NCBI RefSeq assembly: GCF_900964775.1
Contig: NC_041830.1
Location: forward strand, 13,435,501 to 13,499,500
Source: Scleropages formosus
Lineage: Eukaryota; Chordata; Actinopteri; Osteoglossiformes; Osteoglossidae
Length of the DNA stretch: 64,000 nt
Direction of reading: 5' to 3'
The notes beneath the pieces were generated by a model. The model did not search any database and had not been told where the DNA came from. It was given only the letters and a program-made list of their open reading frames with translations. The translations under genes were made by a program, and so were the position numbers. Positions 33,677 through 52,900 of this stretch are shown here, piece by piece. How positions within the stretch are numbered: the stretch's first letter is position 1; every line of letters begins with the position of its first letter.

Positions 33677-34700
33677 GCCCCCCTCCCCTCCTCCGACGCG
33701 GTGGGAAGCGCCGCAGCAGATCCAGAAGAACCTCAAGGAGCCGGTCTTCTGCGGATCGCCGTCCTGCAAATTCAGATGAGACCCGGTGACGAGGGCGGCG
33801 AGAAGACGGGGACCGGGGGACAAGCGGCACCGTGAGCCTCAATACACGCGTCCAACCACCTTACACACGTACGCGGTCCAGCTCACAAAAAGAGGATCGA
33901 GAAGACAGATCTCCAGTGTGCTTCCAAAGTTGACATTTTGGCCACGCCACACTGGGACTAAAGGGACTCTTCTGAAAATAGGGGATCATCCCAGTGTAGA
34001 AACTGCTAGAATCAACGATGTCATTTAAACCACCAAACTTGGCACGAAGGGAAAAAGCCAAATGAGACCAGTTTACAGCATCATGATGCTTCTTCACTTC
34101 AGACGTTTAGAGGGCTGCACGGTGCATCTGAGCAACAAGTGATGAAGGATCCTGTAAAGTGGGGGGCGTCACTGTGCTGCGAAGCTACGCAATAAATATG
34201 AAAGAGCATGAAAGCTGTAGCAGAGCAGATGAACGTGGAGAAAATGTGAATAAACGGACTTCCGCGTGATGCGCCGCGGTTTAATACGGACGGATCCGAT
34301 CCGAAGGAAGAGCGAATGGGGTCGGAACTCACCTTCGGTCCACTGACTGCGCTCCCTGCTCCGGCTTGTTGTTTGACTGACAGATGCGGCTCCGGCAATA
34401 AGAACGGATCAGTTAAGGAGGATCATCTGATCGATCGATCGATCCCGGTCTCTGACTTCTCAAAGTCCAAAGAATAGTCAACGGAGAGGATTTCAGTGAA
34501 AAGCAACACGCTGCTGTGCGATCGATCGCGCCTCCGCCTCCGACTCCTCCTGCGCTGCGGGGAGACGAGCGGCTCGCGGCGGCGGCGTCTCGCTGAGCTC
34601 CTCCTGTCCGCGCGCAGCAGCTCGGACCTCAGCGGAGAGACGCGCTTCTCAGCGCCGATCGCTCCGGAGCGCCTCCGTGTGATTCCGAATCCTCCGCCTT
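33677..34700 (-). promoter_or_regulatory. bok: bok noncoding first exon, intron 1 and CpG-rich promoter
   Basis: The start-codon exon begins at 33763, after an acceptor 'tttgcag'. A donor 'gaag/gtgagttcc' at 34333 marks the end of an upstream noncoding exon. That exon reaches into CpG-rich DNA (about 34480-34720), the likely promoter. A short (GATC)n run lies near 34430. The exact start is inferred. Confidence 0.6.
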
Positions 34701-34799
34701 AAGCTCCTCCCCCTTCGCTCGAGGCCAGCGGGGAGTTCCCTCCCCACACACACTCGCACACGCACACACACGCCCACAGCGCTTAGAACTGACAGCTTA

Positions 34800-35220
34800 C
34801 ACTTAAAAAAAAAAAACAATGCACGCAACAGAACTGTACCCATAAACACCTAAAAATAAAAGTGCATAAATCAAAGCAACAGCGAACGCTCGAATATAAC
34901 AATGTACAGTTAAATGTAACACTGTACATATCATATGAATATAGAAGTGTGCATACACTTGAATATAACAACGTACACTTGAATATAACAATGCACACAT
35001 AAATAAAAATGTACACTTAAACATGACAAGGGGCATAATAAACAAATATCCAGGCAACAATGAACAAAAGGACAGTCCACACAACAACAATAGTGTCGTG
35101 TGTATTTAAAGATGACAATGTGCACTTAATGCACGGGAATAAATAATAATAATGTACACTTATTAAAAGTGACAATGCAGTAATGCGCACATTAAAAGAA
35201 AATAATGCACACGTTAAAAT
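34800..35220. repeat. Degenerate minisatellite-like repeat
   Basis: Variants of 'acttgaatataacaatgtac' recur many times with irregular spacing of about 20-30 bases. In one minus-strand frame this yields repeated CTLLYSSV-like peptides, which I take as a by-product of the repeat. Confidence 0.7.
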
Positions 35221-35381
35221 GGCAACGGAAGTGTGTGTGAACCACGTGGTCGCACGAGGGTCCGAAAGAGTGTATCACTGCAGATCAGTGGACTGTTTGA
35301 GAGGAATTAAAAGATCAGGGATGTTTCATGAAGTTTCCACAGGACATTTTGGGAGTGTGGACTCATCAGGGGGAATATTAT

Positions 35382-35411
35382 TATACCATTATTATTATTA
35401 TTATTATTATT
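35382..35411. repeat. (TTA)n microsatellite
   Basis: A pure ATT/TTA trinucleotide run between bok and stk25. Confidence 0.9.
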
Positions 35412-35929
35412 ACCAAAGTGTGTGACATTTTGGGCCTCCGTTGGCCAAAGGAACAACACACGTGAGCCTGTTGTACTTTTCTTTTATTTGAAAATGAAGG
35501 AATTATCAGTGATTAAATTAATGGCACGTTGGAAACTTCCTCTGAGCGACGACTTTGTGTTTATTCTGTACGTTGATCCACGTGGTTGACGCACCTGCCC
35601 GGTGTAAAAGCGAACAGGTTTGTACCCGCTAACAGGAAAGTGCAGCACAGAACAATAATGCTCGTGTTTTTGTCTTTCTTTAATTGGAATAATATTGCGT
35701 AACACCCAGTGTCTCAAGTCTAACTGAAGGACTCTCCTGTTGCCATAAATGCCACCCTTTTGTTAAATAATAGGGAAATTGTGATTCACCTCCCATTCAA
35801 AATAGAAGCTCCCTCGAAAAAAATTCCCCTGATCTGTGTGTTCCGAAGAACCGACGGACTCGTTTGAGGAAAGTAATTGATTCCAAAGAAGCAGCAGATT
35901 CCCAAACAAACAAGGATGATGTTAAGAAT

Positions 35930-36143
35930 TACACACACATTGACTGAAACCGCTCGTCCCAAGCAGGGGTCGCGGCGAACCGGAGCCTAACCCGGCAACA
36001 CAGGGCGCAGGGCCGGAGGGGGAGGGGATGCACCCAGGGCGGGACGCCAGTCCCTCACGAGGCACCCCAAGCCGGACTCGAACCCCAGACCCGCCGGAGA
36101 GCAGGACCTAGTCAAACCCACTGTGCCACCGCACCCCCTGTCT
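35930..36143 (-). repeat. tRNA-derived SINE, family A, copy 5 (inverted)
   Basis: On the minus strand it has box A 'tggcacagtgggtttgac', box B 'gggttcgagtccgg' and the shared body, ending in a short TG tail. It is flanked by the direct repeat gttaagaat (35921-35929 and 36144-36152). Confidence 0.9.
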
Positions 36144-37084
36144 GTTAAGAATAACTGATCATGAAAATGTAAATGTAACAAATATTAAAGGTCATGTTGG
36201 CTGTACATTTAGAGATGTACAATACAGAAAGAAAACTGGGGGAAAGCGGTGGAAACGCAGGTTTCGATCCATTTGTTGGGGCAATATTGGAAAAACACAC
36301 ACACACACACACATACAATTTCAGGAGGCAACAATTAAGAAACACACATACATAATTCCTTGAGGTAATATTTAAGAAAAAAAAAAATCACACACACATC
36401 CTCTGATGATTTACTTTAAACCGCCGCAGCACTTGAAAGCCCCTCTCGGACATTTGTATTTACAGGAATGGACTGGGTCACTAACCCAGGTGCGTGGTCT
36501 CATTTTAGGAAATGTTCGATAAAAACAGCTCCATTAAGATGCCGTGCTGATAAAAATCATAAATATAATGTTGGCATTAGAGCAACTACGCGTGGATGAT
36601 GTGTAGGGCTGCGGTCCCAGAGTTTCCTTGCTGTCACTTAGGCACCGAGTGCACGACAGCTCTTCGCCTTGTAACACACTGCGTGCGTGTGTGTGCGCGC
36701 ACGCGAGTGTGTTATCGATGCAGATGGGAAGTTTCCTCGAACACCACAGAAACACCAACAGAAGGTGAGATGAAGTAATCCTAAGGAAACACGCGCAGCA
36801 AGTCGTCTCCCTTCCGCTTCACCCACAGTTTGGGGAGCTGGAGCCTGAGCTCAGAACTGAACCACAGGCCTAAAGTGCGCAAACAGATAACACTGTGTGT
36901 GGTTATGCTAAGTTTAGCCGTGACCTCAGAGACACACACTTTCATCACGGTCGTAAGAGTCTTGGAGGAGTGACACGGTCATATATGCTGTAGTTACCAT
37001 GATCCTCTGCCATTAAAAGGTACTTCTGCACATTGTCTGTACATGTGAAAAACTGACACCTCAACTTTACTTTTACATACCGTA

Positions 37085-37150
37085 TCTATATGTATCAGGG
37101 TCATTTTTACCTTGATCTAGGGTACTACAGCAGGAGAGGGGGTTCCTCTG
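37085..37150 (-). repeat. SINE family B fragment
   Basis: On the minus strand it contains 'cctcctgctgtagtacccta' style sequence (here 'ctctcctgctgtagtaccc') next to 'gatcaaggtaaaaatgac'. It is a short relic. Confidence 0.5.
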
Positions 37151-37304
37151 CGATTGTAGTATCCTCAGATCTGCAATGGCTCTGCTATTTGTCGCATTGC
37201 CTTGTACTTGGCTCATTTCGGTCTGTAAGACCTGGTAAAATTGTGTTTAGTTAGTGCAGGCGAAGTTCATCGAGTGAAAATGCATATAGTAACTTCATCC
37301 ATCC

Positions 37305-37435
37305 ATCCAATTTTAATAAGCATTTGTCCTGAGCTGGGTCGCGGTGAGCTGGAGCCTATCCTGGAAGCAAGTGTGAGGAAGTGGGGGGGGTAGACCCTGG
37401 GAGGGATGCCAGTCCATTGCAGGGTACATATAGTA
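37305..37435 (+). repeat. Repeat sharing the family A SINE 3' body
   Basis: Begins with 'catccatccatcc' and continues 'ctgagctgggtcgcggtgag', 'ctggagcctatcctgg' and 'gatgccagtccattgcaggg'. It is diverged from the young SINEs. Confidence 0.6.
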
Positions 37436-37479
37436 TCTTTGAAAGAAAATAAATAATCACTTTGTCTGCTTCACACAGC

Positions 37480-37775
37480 CTGAGCTGTTTGGGAATAGGT
37501 TCGAATCCAGCTCAAGGTGTGCGGAATTTGCATGTTCTGGCCATACCAGAACGAGTTTCCTCTTGGTGCTCTGGTTTCCTCCCACAGTCGAAAGACAAGC
37601 AGTTCAGGTGAGTTGATGACGCTAAATTACGCTTTGTGTGTGTGTGTGTGTGCGTGCGTGTGGCTGCTCTTTAATGGACTGGTGTCCTGACCAGGGTGTA
37701 CCCTCCTCAGCCTTGAGCCCCATTGATTCCAGGATAGGCTCCGGACCCCGCGACCCTGACCAGGACAAGCAGTAT
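37480..37775 (+). repeat. Dispersed repeat ('cacagtccaaagacatg' family)
   Basis: Contains 'gaatttgcatgttctgg', 'gtgctctggtttcctcccac' and 'agtcgaaagacaagc', then a GT run and a 3' body with 'ggataggctccggacccc'. This is a nearly full copy of the family. Confidence 0.7.
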
Positions 37776-37984
37776 GGAAAGCGAATGAACAAGCGAGTAG
37801 GAATATTTCCAGGGAAATTCTGTGCCGTGAGACTGATAGCCGTTAGAAGCCAACACCTGAGGTTGTGTTCCACTTATCGAAGGGGAGAAACCCCACGCCC
37901 ACACAGGGTGGTTCACGCCCTTCTGGGCTTCTCTGGAACTCAGGGAATTGTCTGAGCTTGTGTGAGGAATGGGGCAGCCGTGGG

Positions 37985-38330
37985 CTCCCTCTCGTACCTC
38001 TCGCACCCTTGTCTTCTGTCCTTCTCTCTCCCACATCTGTCCTGTGCGTCTTAGGCCTCAGTCCTGTCTCCCTCCTGTCCCTGTCCCCTACTCTGTCTCT
38101 CTTCTGTCCCTATCTTCCCCTTTCTGTCTTCCTTCTGTCCCCCCACTTTTTCTCCCTTTTGTCCCTGTCTCTTTCCCCCCGTCTCCCTCCTGTCCCCCCT
38201 CTCCGTCTCTCTCCTGTCTTACCCCCGTCCCTCCCCGTTCTGTCTCTCTTTGCCCTGCGCTCCATCACCCCCCCCCCCCGTCTCTCTTCTGCGCCCCTCC
38301 CGTGTCTCACGCACTTCATCTTACAGTCCA
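37985..38330 (+). repeat. Long pyrimidine-only-biased tract, degenerate tandem repeat
   Basis: About 345 bases are almost wholly C and T on the plus strand, built of variants of 'tctgtccctgtctctttccc'. Overlapping frames give Leu/Ser/Pro-rich peptides that are not genes. Confidence 0.85.
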
Positions 38331-39030
38331 GTCCGGCTACTTCCCACAAAAGCATCTTTCTTTCCTGCACCGCTACTGGCACGAATCGACCTGCTGCGCC
38401 TGGGAAATCCGTTACATATTTATAAATGATTGCTGAAAATATTTCAGCGTGCCGGTCATTATTTTAAATGACACATTAATGCGGTTCAACGTGTCTTTCT
38501 ATTGTTTCCCTCTGGCAAAGCGAGGCTTTGATCTTTGCTGCCGTCTAGTGGTCGCACCGGGAACACAGCGCGGCACAAAGAACACCGTGTTCGGCCCGCG
38601 CGCTCGCCCTGCACGCGCCGCTCCACGTTATGTAAAGGTAACAGGTAACAAGTCGCAGGCCCCCTTGCGCGTGTAGTGCCACCGGTGAATATGTCCCTTT
38701 TCCCCTGTTTTTGCAGTATGTTATTGACATCGGCATCTATAATTAACCACTGTACAAGAATGAATGGCTGTACAAAGTTTCGCTTGTTTATGAATAATTC
38801 TGTTATTTATTATTACAGAGGGTGTGTAAATCTGTAGTACTGATGATACTGGCGAACTTTTGGTCGAGGAAGGCCTAGAGCATTTTTTTTTTTTCTTCCT
38901 TTCGGGGCCTATGATTCTTTAATGAATTAACCCGCAGTCTTTAGAAGAGGCTGTTTTGTGAAGGACGGCTACAGTCGACTACGTGTAAGATGGAGAAAAA
39001 AAAAAAACCGTCAGATTTTCGCTCCGGCCG

Positions 39031-39454
39031 ACGACGGAGACTACGATTCCCAGAGTGCCCCGCGCACGACGTCGCGAAGTCGCGCATGCGCCCCGTCGCG
39101 ATTATTATTTTTGTCCCTCCAGCAGCAAATGAAGAGCAGGCAGACTCTCTTCCTTTGATAACAGAGAAATTAAACATTAAATAGGGGAAGTCGAAATCGT
39201 TCCGGGCACTGATAGATGGAGTTGTACAAGACATAACAGTGTGGCCTGGCTGCGGAGCGGAGCGTTATCCGGACCGGAGCGGCTCTGGCTGGCTGGTGGG
39301 AGGAGGAGGAAGAAAGAGACAGAGAGAGAGAAAGAAGACTGAAGAGTGAGGAGAAAAAAGAGGGAGGACGAGGGAGGAAAGGAGAAAAACAGCCCCTTTT
39401 CCAGGAGGAAAGGGTCGCGGCCGCCCGGAGCCCGACCCACCTGCCGAGGAGATC
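39031..39454 (+). promoter_or_regulatory. stk25: stk25 CpG-rich promoter and 5' UTR
   Basis: A ZNF143/THAP11-type site 'actacgattcccagagtgcc' lies at 39040-39059 and an NRF1-type palindrome 'gcgcatgcgc' at 39082-39091. No TATA box is seen. A GA-rich leader (about 39300-39390) precedes the start codon. Confidence 0.65.
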
Positions 39455-47346
<7,892 letters not shown>

Positions 47347-47565
47347 AACTCTGCAGCTGCTGCTCTTGTCTAATGTCCATCCCCCCCCCCCCAAGCTGGC
47401 CCACCTCAGCCCACTCTGCTACTGCTCCCACCCCAGAGATCGTCAATATTTTTACATTTTCTTTATAGAAAGTTTAGAAAAAAAGAAAAAAAAGGAAAAC
47501 AGATTGAGGAGAGCTGTGTATAACTCAACTGTATTAGGTGGTCGTATATAAATAAAGTTTATGAA
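47347..47565 (+). terminator. stk25: stk25 3' UTR and polyadenylation signal
   Basis: AATAAA lies at 47551-47556, about 205 bases after the stop codon, in an A/T-rich setting. Confidence 0.7.
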
Positions 47566-47659
47566 ACGTCTGAGGTGGATCTGCTGGTGGTTTTGGATTC
47601 AGATGATGCAAAGACATGACAATGCGGAGAAAAATTAGTGACTAAACGCACAGTTCAAG

Positions 47660-49736
47660 CCAATGTGATTTTATTTTTTGTTGTAAATAACATGGGGGAA
47701 GTTACATGCAGAATTAAAAGGAGTACAGATCCCTCAACACAATAAATAAACACAAAGGGGAGATAACTCACTGACCGCCACCACTCAGTTGACTAGTAGT
47801 CAGCATCTGAGGGGTGACTGATCTTACACCCAGCCTCATGAAGACAAGAACTGGGGAGCACTTTGTACTATACTTGTTTGAGAGTTCATGAATATTCAAC
47901 ACCAAGAGACAAAAGAAATTACCAAATGTGTCTTGGGAAAAAGTAACACGAAACACCCAGTTAAAGCACATCTAAGCACTTCTTGTGACTAGCTGTGACA
48001 TCAGGACTGTTGACCACCATCTCTTTCCATTCACCATAACATTTTGCACATGAAACGGACAAATAAAAAAAAATGGTGGCCTATGGCAGAAGAGGATAAG
48101 CTGGTAGAGACAAAGATCTTAGGTTCGTTCAAACAGGAACTAGGCAGTAGCCCATGTTCCTCAGCTGGGGGAGGGAGAAGGAGGGGAGAGGAAAAAAAAA
48201 AAAATCACTAGAACCACAAAGGCCAGAGTTAAGGTGTGTACCATTACCGGCCAAGGCTCAAGTCAAAGCCTCTTCATTGTGTACAACCCAACCGCTCTTT
48301 AACCTCATAATGGCAATCAATTTCAGGTGTGTCCTGCCACAAGTTACAGCTGTGAAAACAGCCATTATCAATAAAGTTCCACAATGCCCTGGGGTGTTTG
48401 AGAGTTGTGAACCTGGCAGGTTTACAGCAAGTGGAACTTAAGGAAAAATTTCCTTTTCAAACTGACCTTTGTAAATTCCTGAAAATACTGCAGTATTCTG
48501 GTTTTTAATCAAAGAATATAAAAAAAAACCCAACATCTGAGCAACTTTTTACATCTTACTGATATTCTGAGCAACAGTCATTTTAAAACAGTAACAACCC
48601 CCTCAACCCCTGTAAAAAAACCTTTACATTAGCACACATATAAACATTCTATAAATCCCTAAACAGTTTAAAATCAGCAACGAACATTTCAACATATCTC
48701 TTTCAAAGGCGTCAATGTGTCAGCTGAGATGCGACTGCTGCGCAGCTCTCCGTCACCTCCCCACTACCTCTCTACTTTTCGGTACCTCACTCAGATATGC
48801 TTCACTCCGCACTCATGCTGCTCCAGCCAGACACTCAGACACAGCAGTGCTCAGAGGGCAGGAACGCAATGGCACCACCCTCAGGGCTTCGGCAGACCAC
48901 CCTGCCGCTAGCCTCAGTCAGCCTTCTCTCAACTCTGTGTGTGTGTGTGTGTGTGTGTCAGTCAAACTTCCTGGCTGCCCCTTCAGGTGCCCAGACCTAC
49001 TCCCCCCTCTCGATGCGCACTCATCCTTTGTCTCCGCATAAACCCCTTCTTCCACAAGAACACGCTGCACTTGGCTCTCTCTTCCCCAGTCCAGTTCCCA
49101 TCCATATACTTCCAGTGCAGTGGGTTGTCAAACATGCCTAGACCACGGCGTATTACTTTGGTGGCAATGAAATCAACTATTCTTCCTTCCTTTCAGCCCA
49201 AGTGGCACAGACATCTCACCCCCCCCCAGGGCGCATAGGACATCGCACGCATTAATAAAAACGATATTCAACGTAAAGCTCATTTATGAGTAGCCTTTGC
49301 CTACTGAAGTAAGACCATTTGGCACTATAGACGCTAAGGGGACCTCTATTTTCGTACCCACACGCATACCATGCGTTCACCCTCCCAAATACATCTACAC
49401 GTACAATTTTGCGTATTTTCCTGTTCTTACACCTGAAAGGTGCCTCGGGGTCCTGCTCTTCCCTGCGACGTCGATATGATTCACCGGCACAGAGAAGGCC
49501 GACACTCGGCTGCGACGCGCCCGACACGGAGCCATTGCCCAAGACGCACGGAGGGGCTCAAAGAGCGCGAAAACAGAACATTGTCTTTCAGAGCCCTGCT
49601 GGCCTTGTCCTGTTTCTCAAAGAATTCTGCTGCCAACAGGACAGGAGTTTCTCTAAAAAGCGGTTAAAAATAGCTGTGGCGGGCCTCAGCAATACCCCAC
49701 CCTCCCCAGCTCCTGGAGCACCACCCAGTCAGGTAA
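47660..49736 (-). terminator. farp2: farp2 3' UTR (inferred)
   Basis: The first good minus-strand AATAAA after the farp2 stop, with none preferred nearer, is at 47670-47675. That implies a 3' UTR of about 2 kb and places the farp2 and stk25 ends about 115 bases apart. A short GT run near 48938 and long A/T-rich stretches are the only other content. I see no coding exon. Confidence 0.4.
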
Positions 49737-49896
49737 TCAGTTGCCACTGATCTCCAGGGTATCCTTGGGGACGAGAAGACTCATCCTGCCCGGAGCGTTG
49801 GCTGCGCTCTTTATCACCTCCATCCACCTGCAGGGGGCGCAAGAGCAGACAATGGATTCATCTCAGACACACTAAGATACATAACATGGGCTCCCA

Positions 49897-49932
<36 letters not shown>

Positions 49933-52900
49933 CCAGCACCTTGAGAATGTGTATTCGCTCTCCGCCCGGAAATAGTACACGTGGGACTTGAACTGCAGCT
50001 TGAAGACAAACTCCTTGTGGATGCTGTCCGTCTCGCCTGGGGTGCTGACCGTGTAGCCCAGAAGCGGGAGACTGGCCAAGGGGTAGTCATCCTGTGCAGT
50101 GAATGGACACACGGACACACACACACGGACACACACAGCTGGTGCTTTTATCTGTGGATCTGGCTGCTTTTCAGAAGAGCAGATTAAACCCGAGCTGAAA
50201 TGATACGCTCAGAGTTTAGCACTGCCGATGTCTCATCGGTCTCAGAGGTAAGTGAGCATTAAGTAATTAGGCTGCTCCGGGATCACAGGAAGTGGTTTCG
50301 TGCCCAACATAAATCAGGCAGCTGCAGAGGCAAACCCAGCAGCACATCGAGGGCCCACGGGAACAACCCAATCAAGGTTTTACATGGGCGATGAGAGCAG
50401 CGAAGAGACTGATCTCCCCAGGAGCTTCTCTACCTGATGAGTCTTGTAGAAAAACAAGCAGAAGTTGGTGAAGACCACCCACAGCTTCTGCCACCCATTG
50501 CTGTTCTTGAACTTCCTCAGGAGGTATCCAGAGAGCTGGTTCTGGGACAAAGACCAGTGGAAGAAAGTGATCAGTCACGGTGTCCTCCAGCCCAAACATT
50601 CTTACTCCTCCCTGTCCACTCCAGTTAGACGTGATGAGGGGAAGCGGTGACTTGATCAAAAGCTCAGCACCGTCCTCCAACATCACTTCCTGTGGTACCT
50701 CTACTGCTGCAAATAGAACACGGCCTCTTACAAAGCGGGCTTGCTGCCAAGTCCTGGATAAGAGGCCTTGCTAAGACGGGAGCTAAGAAGGTCAACGGAT
50801 TTAGGAGCTGCAATTTAAAAGGTCGAGCCCGATCAAGCTTGCAAATGTGTCCTTCGGTTGGTTTGCAGCAGCGGCGCTGCTTCTAGGTTGTGACCCCCAG
50901 CGCTGCAATGGACAGCCGGGGGCAGCTCCGCCCATTCGGGACCCCCAGTGGGGTTTTTCCGTTCAATGCTAATGTATTATGAAGGACCATGAACGCTGGG
51001 GTGATTAGGCCTGCAGCGTGTGTTAAGTTACATGTTGCAAGTGACCGCCCATGAAATGAGATTAGTGAAGAGCTGTAAAATGGATGGAAAATCTTTAAAA
51101 AAAAAAAAAAAACTGAAATCCAGCATCACAGTACAGGTAAATATTTGCACAGCAGGAGGGTGCAGAAAGCAGAGTAATGTCAATTTTTTCCACTTAGGGA
51201 TGTGAACCAGAGTTATTTACAGTGGCAAACAATTAAGCGTCATGATGATTATTCTAGAACTACGGTTTCTAAGCAGCAGAAACTTCCGTTCGATGGATAA
51301 CCACAGTGCGATTGTGCAACACTAAGTTCAACTTGATGTTGATATCTTGCAGGGCTCCACTTGGGCACATTACTGCAGGGCATTTAAATGCCCGAATAAC
51401 TGAGGAGGAGCAGCCACACTGTGAGGTCAGAGGTATGAGGTTAGAGCGACAGGGTCCAGCGGTACCTGGTTCATGCGCAGGTAATCGGACAAAGAGAGGT
51501 TCTGGTTGCGGTACCAGCACACATGCGTGATGGTGTTGGGTCTCTGGCCCTGACCCAGGAGGTACCTAGGGGGCAGCTCTGGAGAGGCGGCTGGTGAGCT
51601 GAAGACTGACGGACAGGAGGAGAGGCAGGCAGAGCGAGAGGGGTGGAAAGGGAGCGTGCAATGGAGAGAGGGAGAGAGAGAGAGGACAGTGGTGTTAGCA
51701 CACAGTTGTGGGAGCAGCGCTGCTTAGAGAGACCAGGCATCCCAGCTTGAGCTCCAGTGCCACACTGTTAGTCAGAAAGGAAAGTGGTTAATGTTCTCCA
51801 GCTTCTCAAAAAAGATGGTGGGGGGGAGGTTTGTCTCGACGTGACGTCAGAGGAAACTTTCCGGTGTGGGTGCGTGCGTGTGCGTCCTCCGTTTCCACAC
51901 GCATCACACTCGACAGGGCCAAACCGTCACTATCGGATGATCATGCCACATAACCATGGAAACCAATTACATGCAGAAAACTGGATTCTTTCATCGTTAA
52001 GGACGACAGATCGCATTCAGAAAGAGTGATGAGCGATGAGGTGAAACCGGAGGGTGAGCAGCGGAAGGGGGTGTGTCCTTGCTGCGTCCCCCCAACACAC
52101 AGCACGCTGTCCGACAGCAATGCAGCAAGCAGGCAGGCGTGATTGCTGTGAGCTGTTAGTGGAAAGAAAGAATGACCCAGAAGGTGGCGCTGCAGAGAAG
52201 CGCCAATTGCAGTAAAAAATAAAAGAAAAAATCCTAGAGGAACATTTTTGTTTACAGCTAGCAGACCCCCTTCGGTAAACGATTCCTCCTCCTTGCTGGA
52301 GAGTTACACCTGAGCTCACCAACAATAAAAGGGGGGGGGGGGGTGTGGAGATGCTGTGTGGGCAGAGAGGGGTCTCTGCACTGAGGGGGCGGGAGCAGGG
52401 AGGGGTACCTCCACGGCAAGGCTGTGGTCAGACATGGAGACACTGGTGTTGCGGTGCCAGCACACGTGCATGGTGGTGTTGGCGCGATGGTGCGTCTGCT
52501 TCTCCAGGGAGGTGTGTGACGAATGGGTCTCATCCTCCGACTCCTGCTCCAGTGACACTTCGTCGGAGGACCCTGCCGAAGGTGCAGCGGGGGAGCGGAT
52601 GGTGTGTATCGTATTAAAGCTGTGTTGCACCGAGGATGAAACTAAACGCCCAAAGTTACGTTTTCACACCACGCGGACGTGCGGCAAACCCGACACTGAC
52701 GCGCGAACAACCAATTATTAGTGAGTGTGAGAGTCACAGTGGATGGGGTCATTCTCTTCATTCACCATGTGGTTAACACGGTGGTGTAGAGACACACACA
52801 CAAAGTACTCACACTGGAGCTCAGAGCAGTTTGGCTGAGTCACCAACACAGGAAAAATCAATTCAAATTACAGACAGAGACAGAGCTGTGGATCAGTAAT

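Larger units (their letters stand above)
34721..39030. other. Intergenic region between bok and stk25
   Basis: I see no coding exon here. It contains the minisatellite, an inverted family A SINE, several degraded dispersed repeats and a long pyrimidine tract, all listed separately. The remaining unique DNA has only short random frames. Confidence 0.6.

Noticed and set aside
37865-38436. Leu/Ser/Pro-rich frames of 155-186 codons
   Set aside because: They are by-products of the pyrimidine tract.
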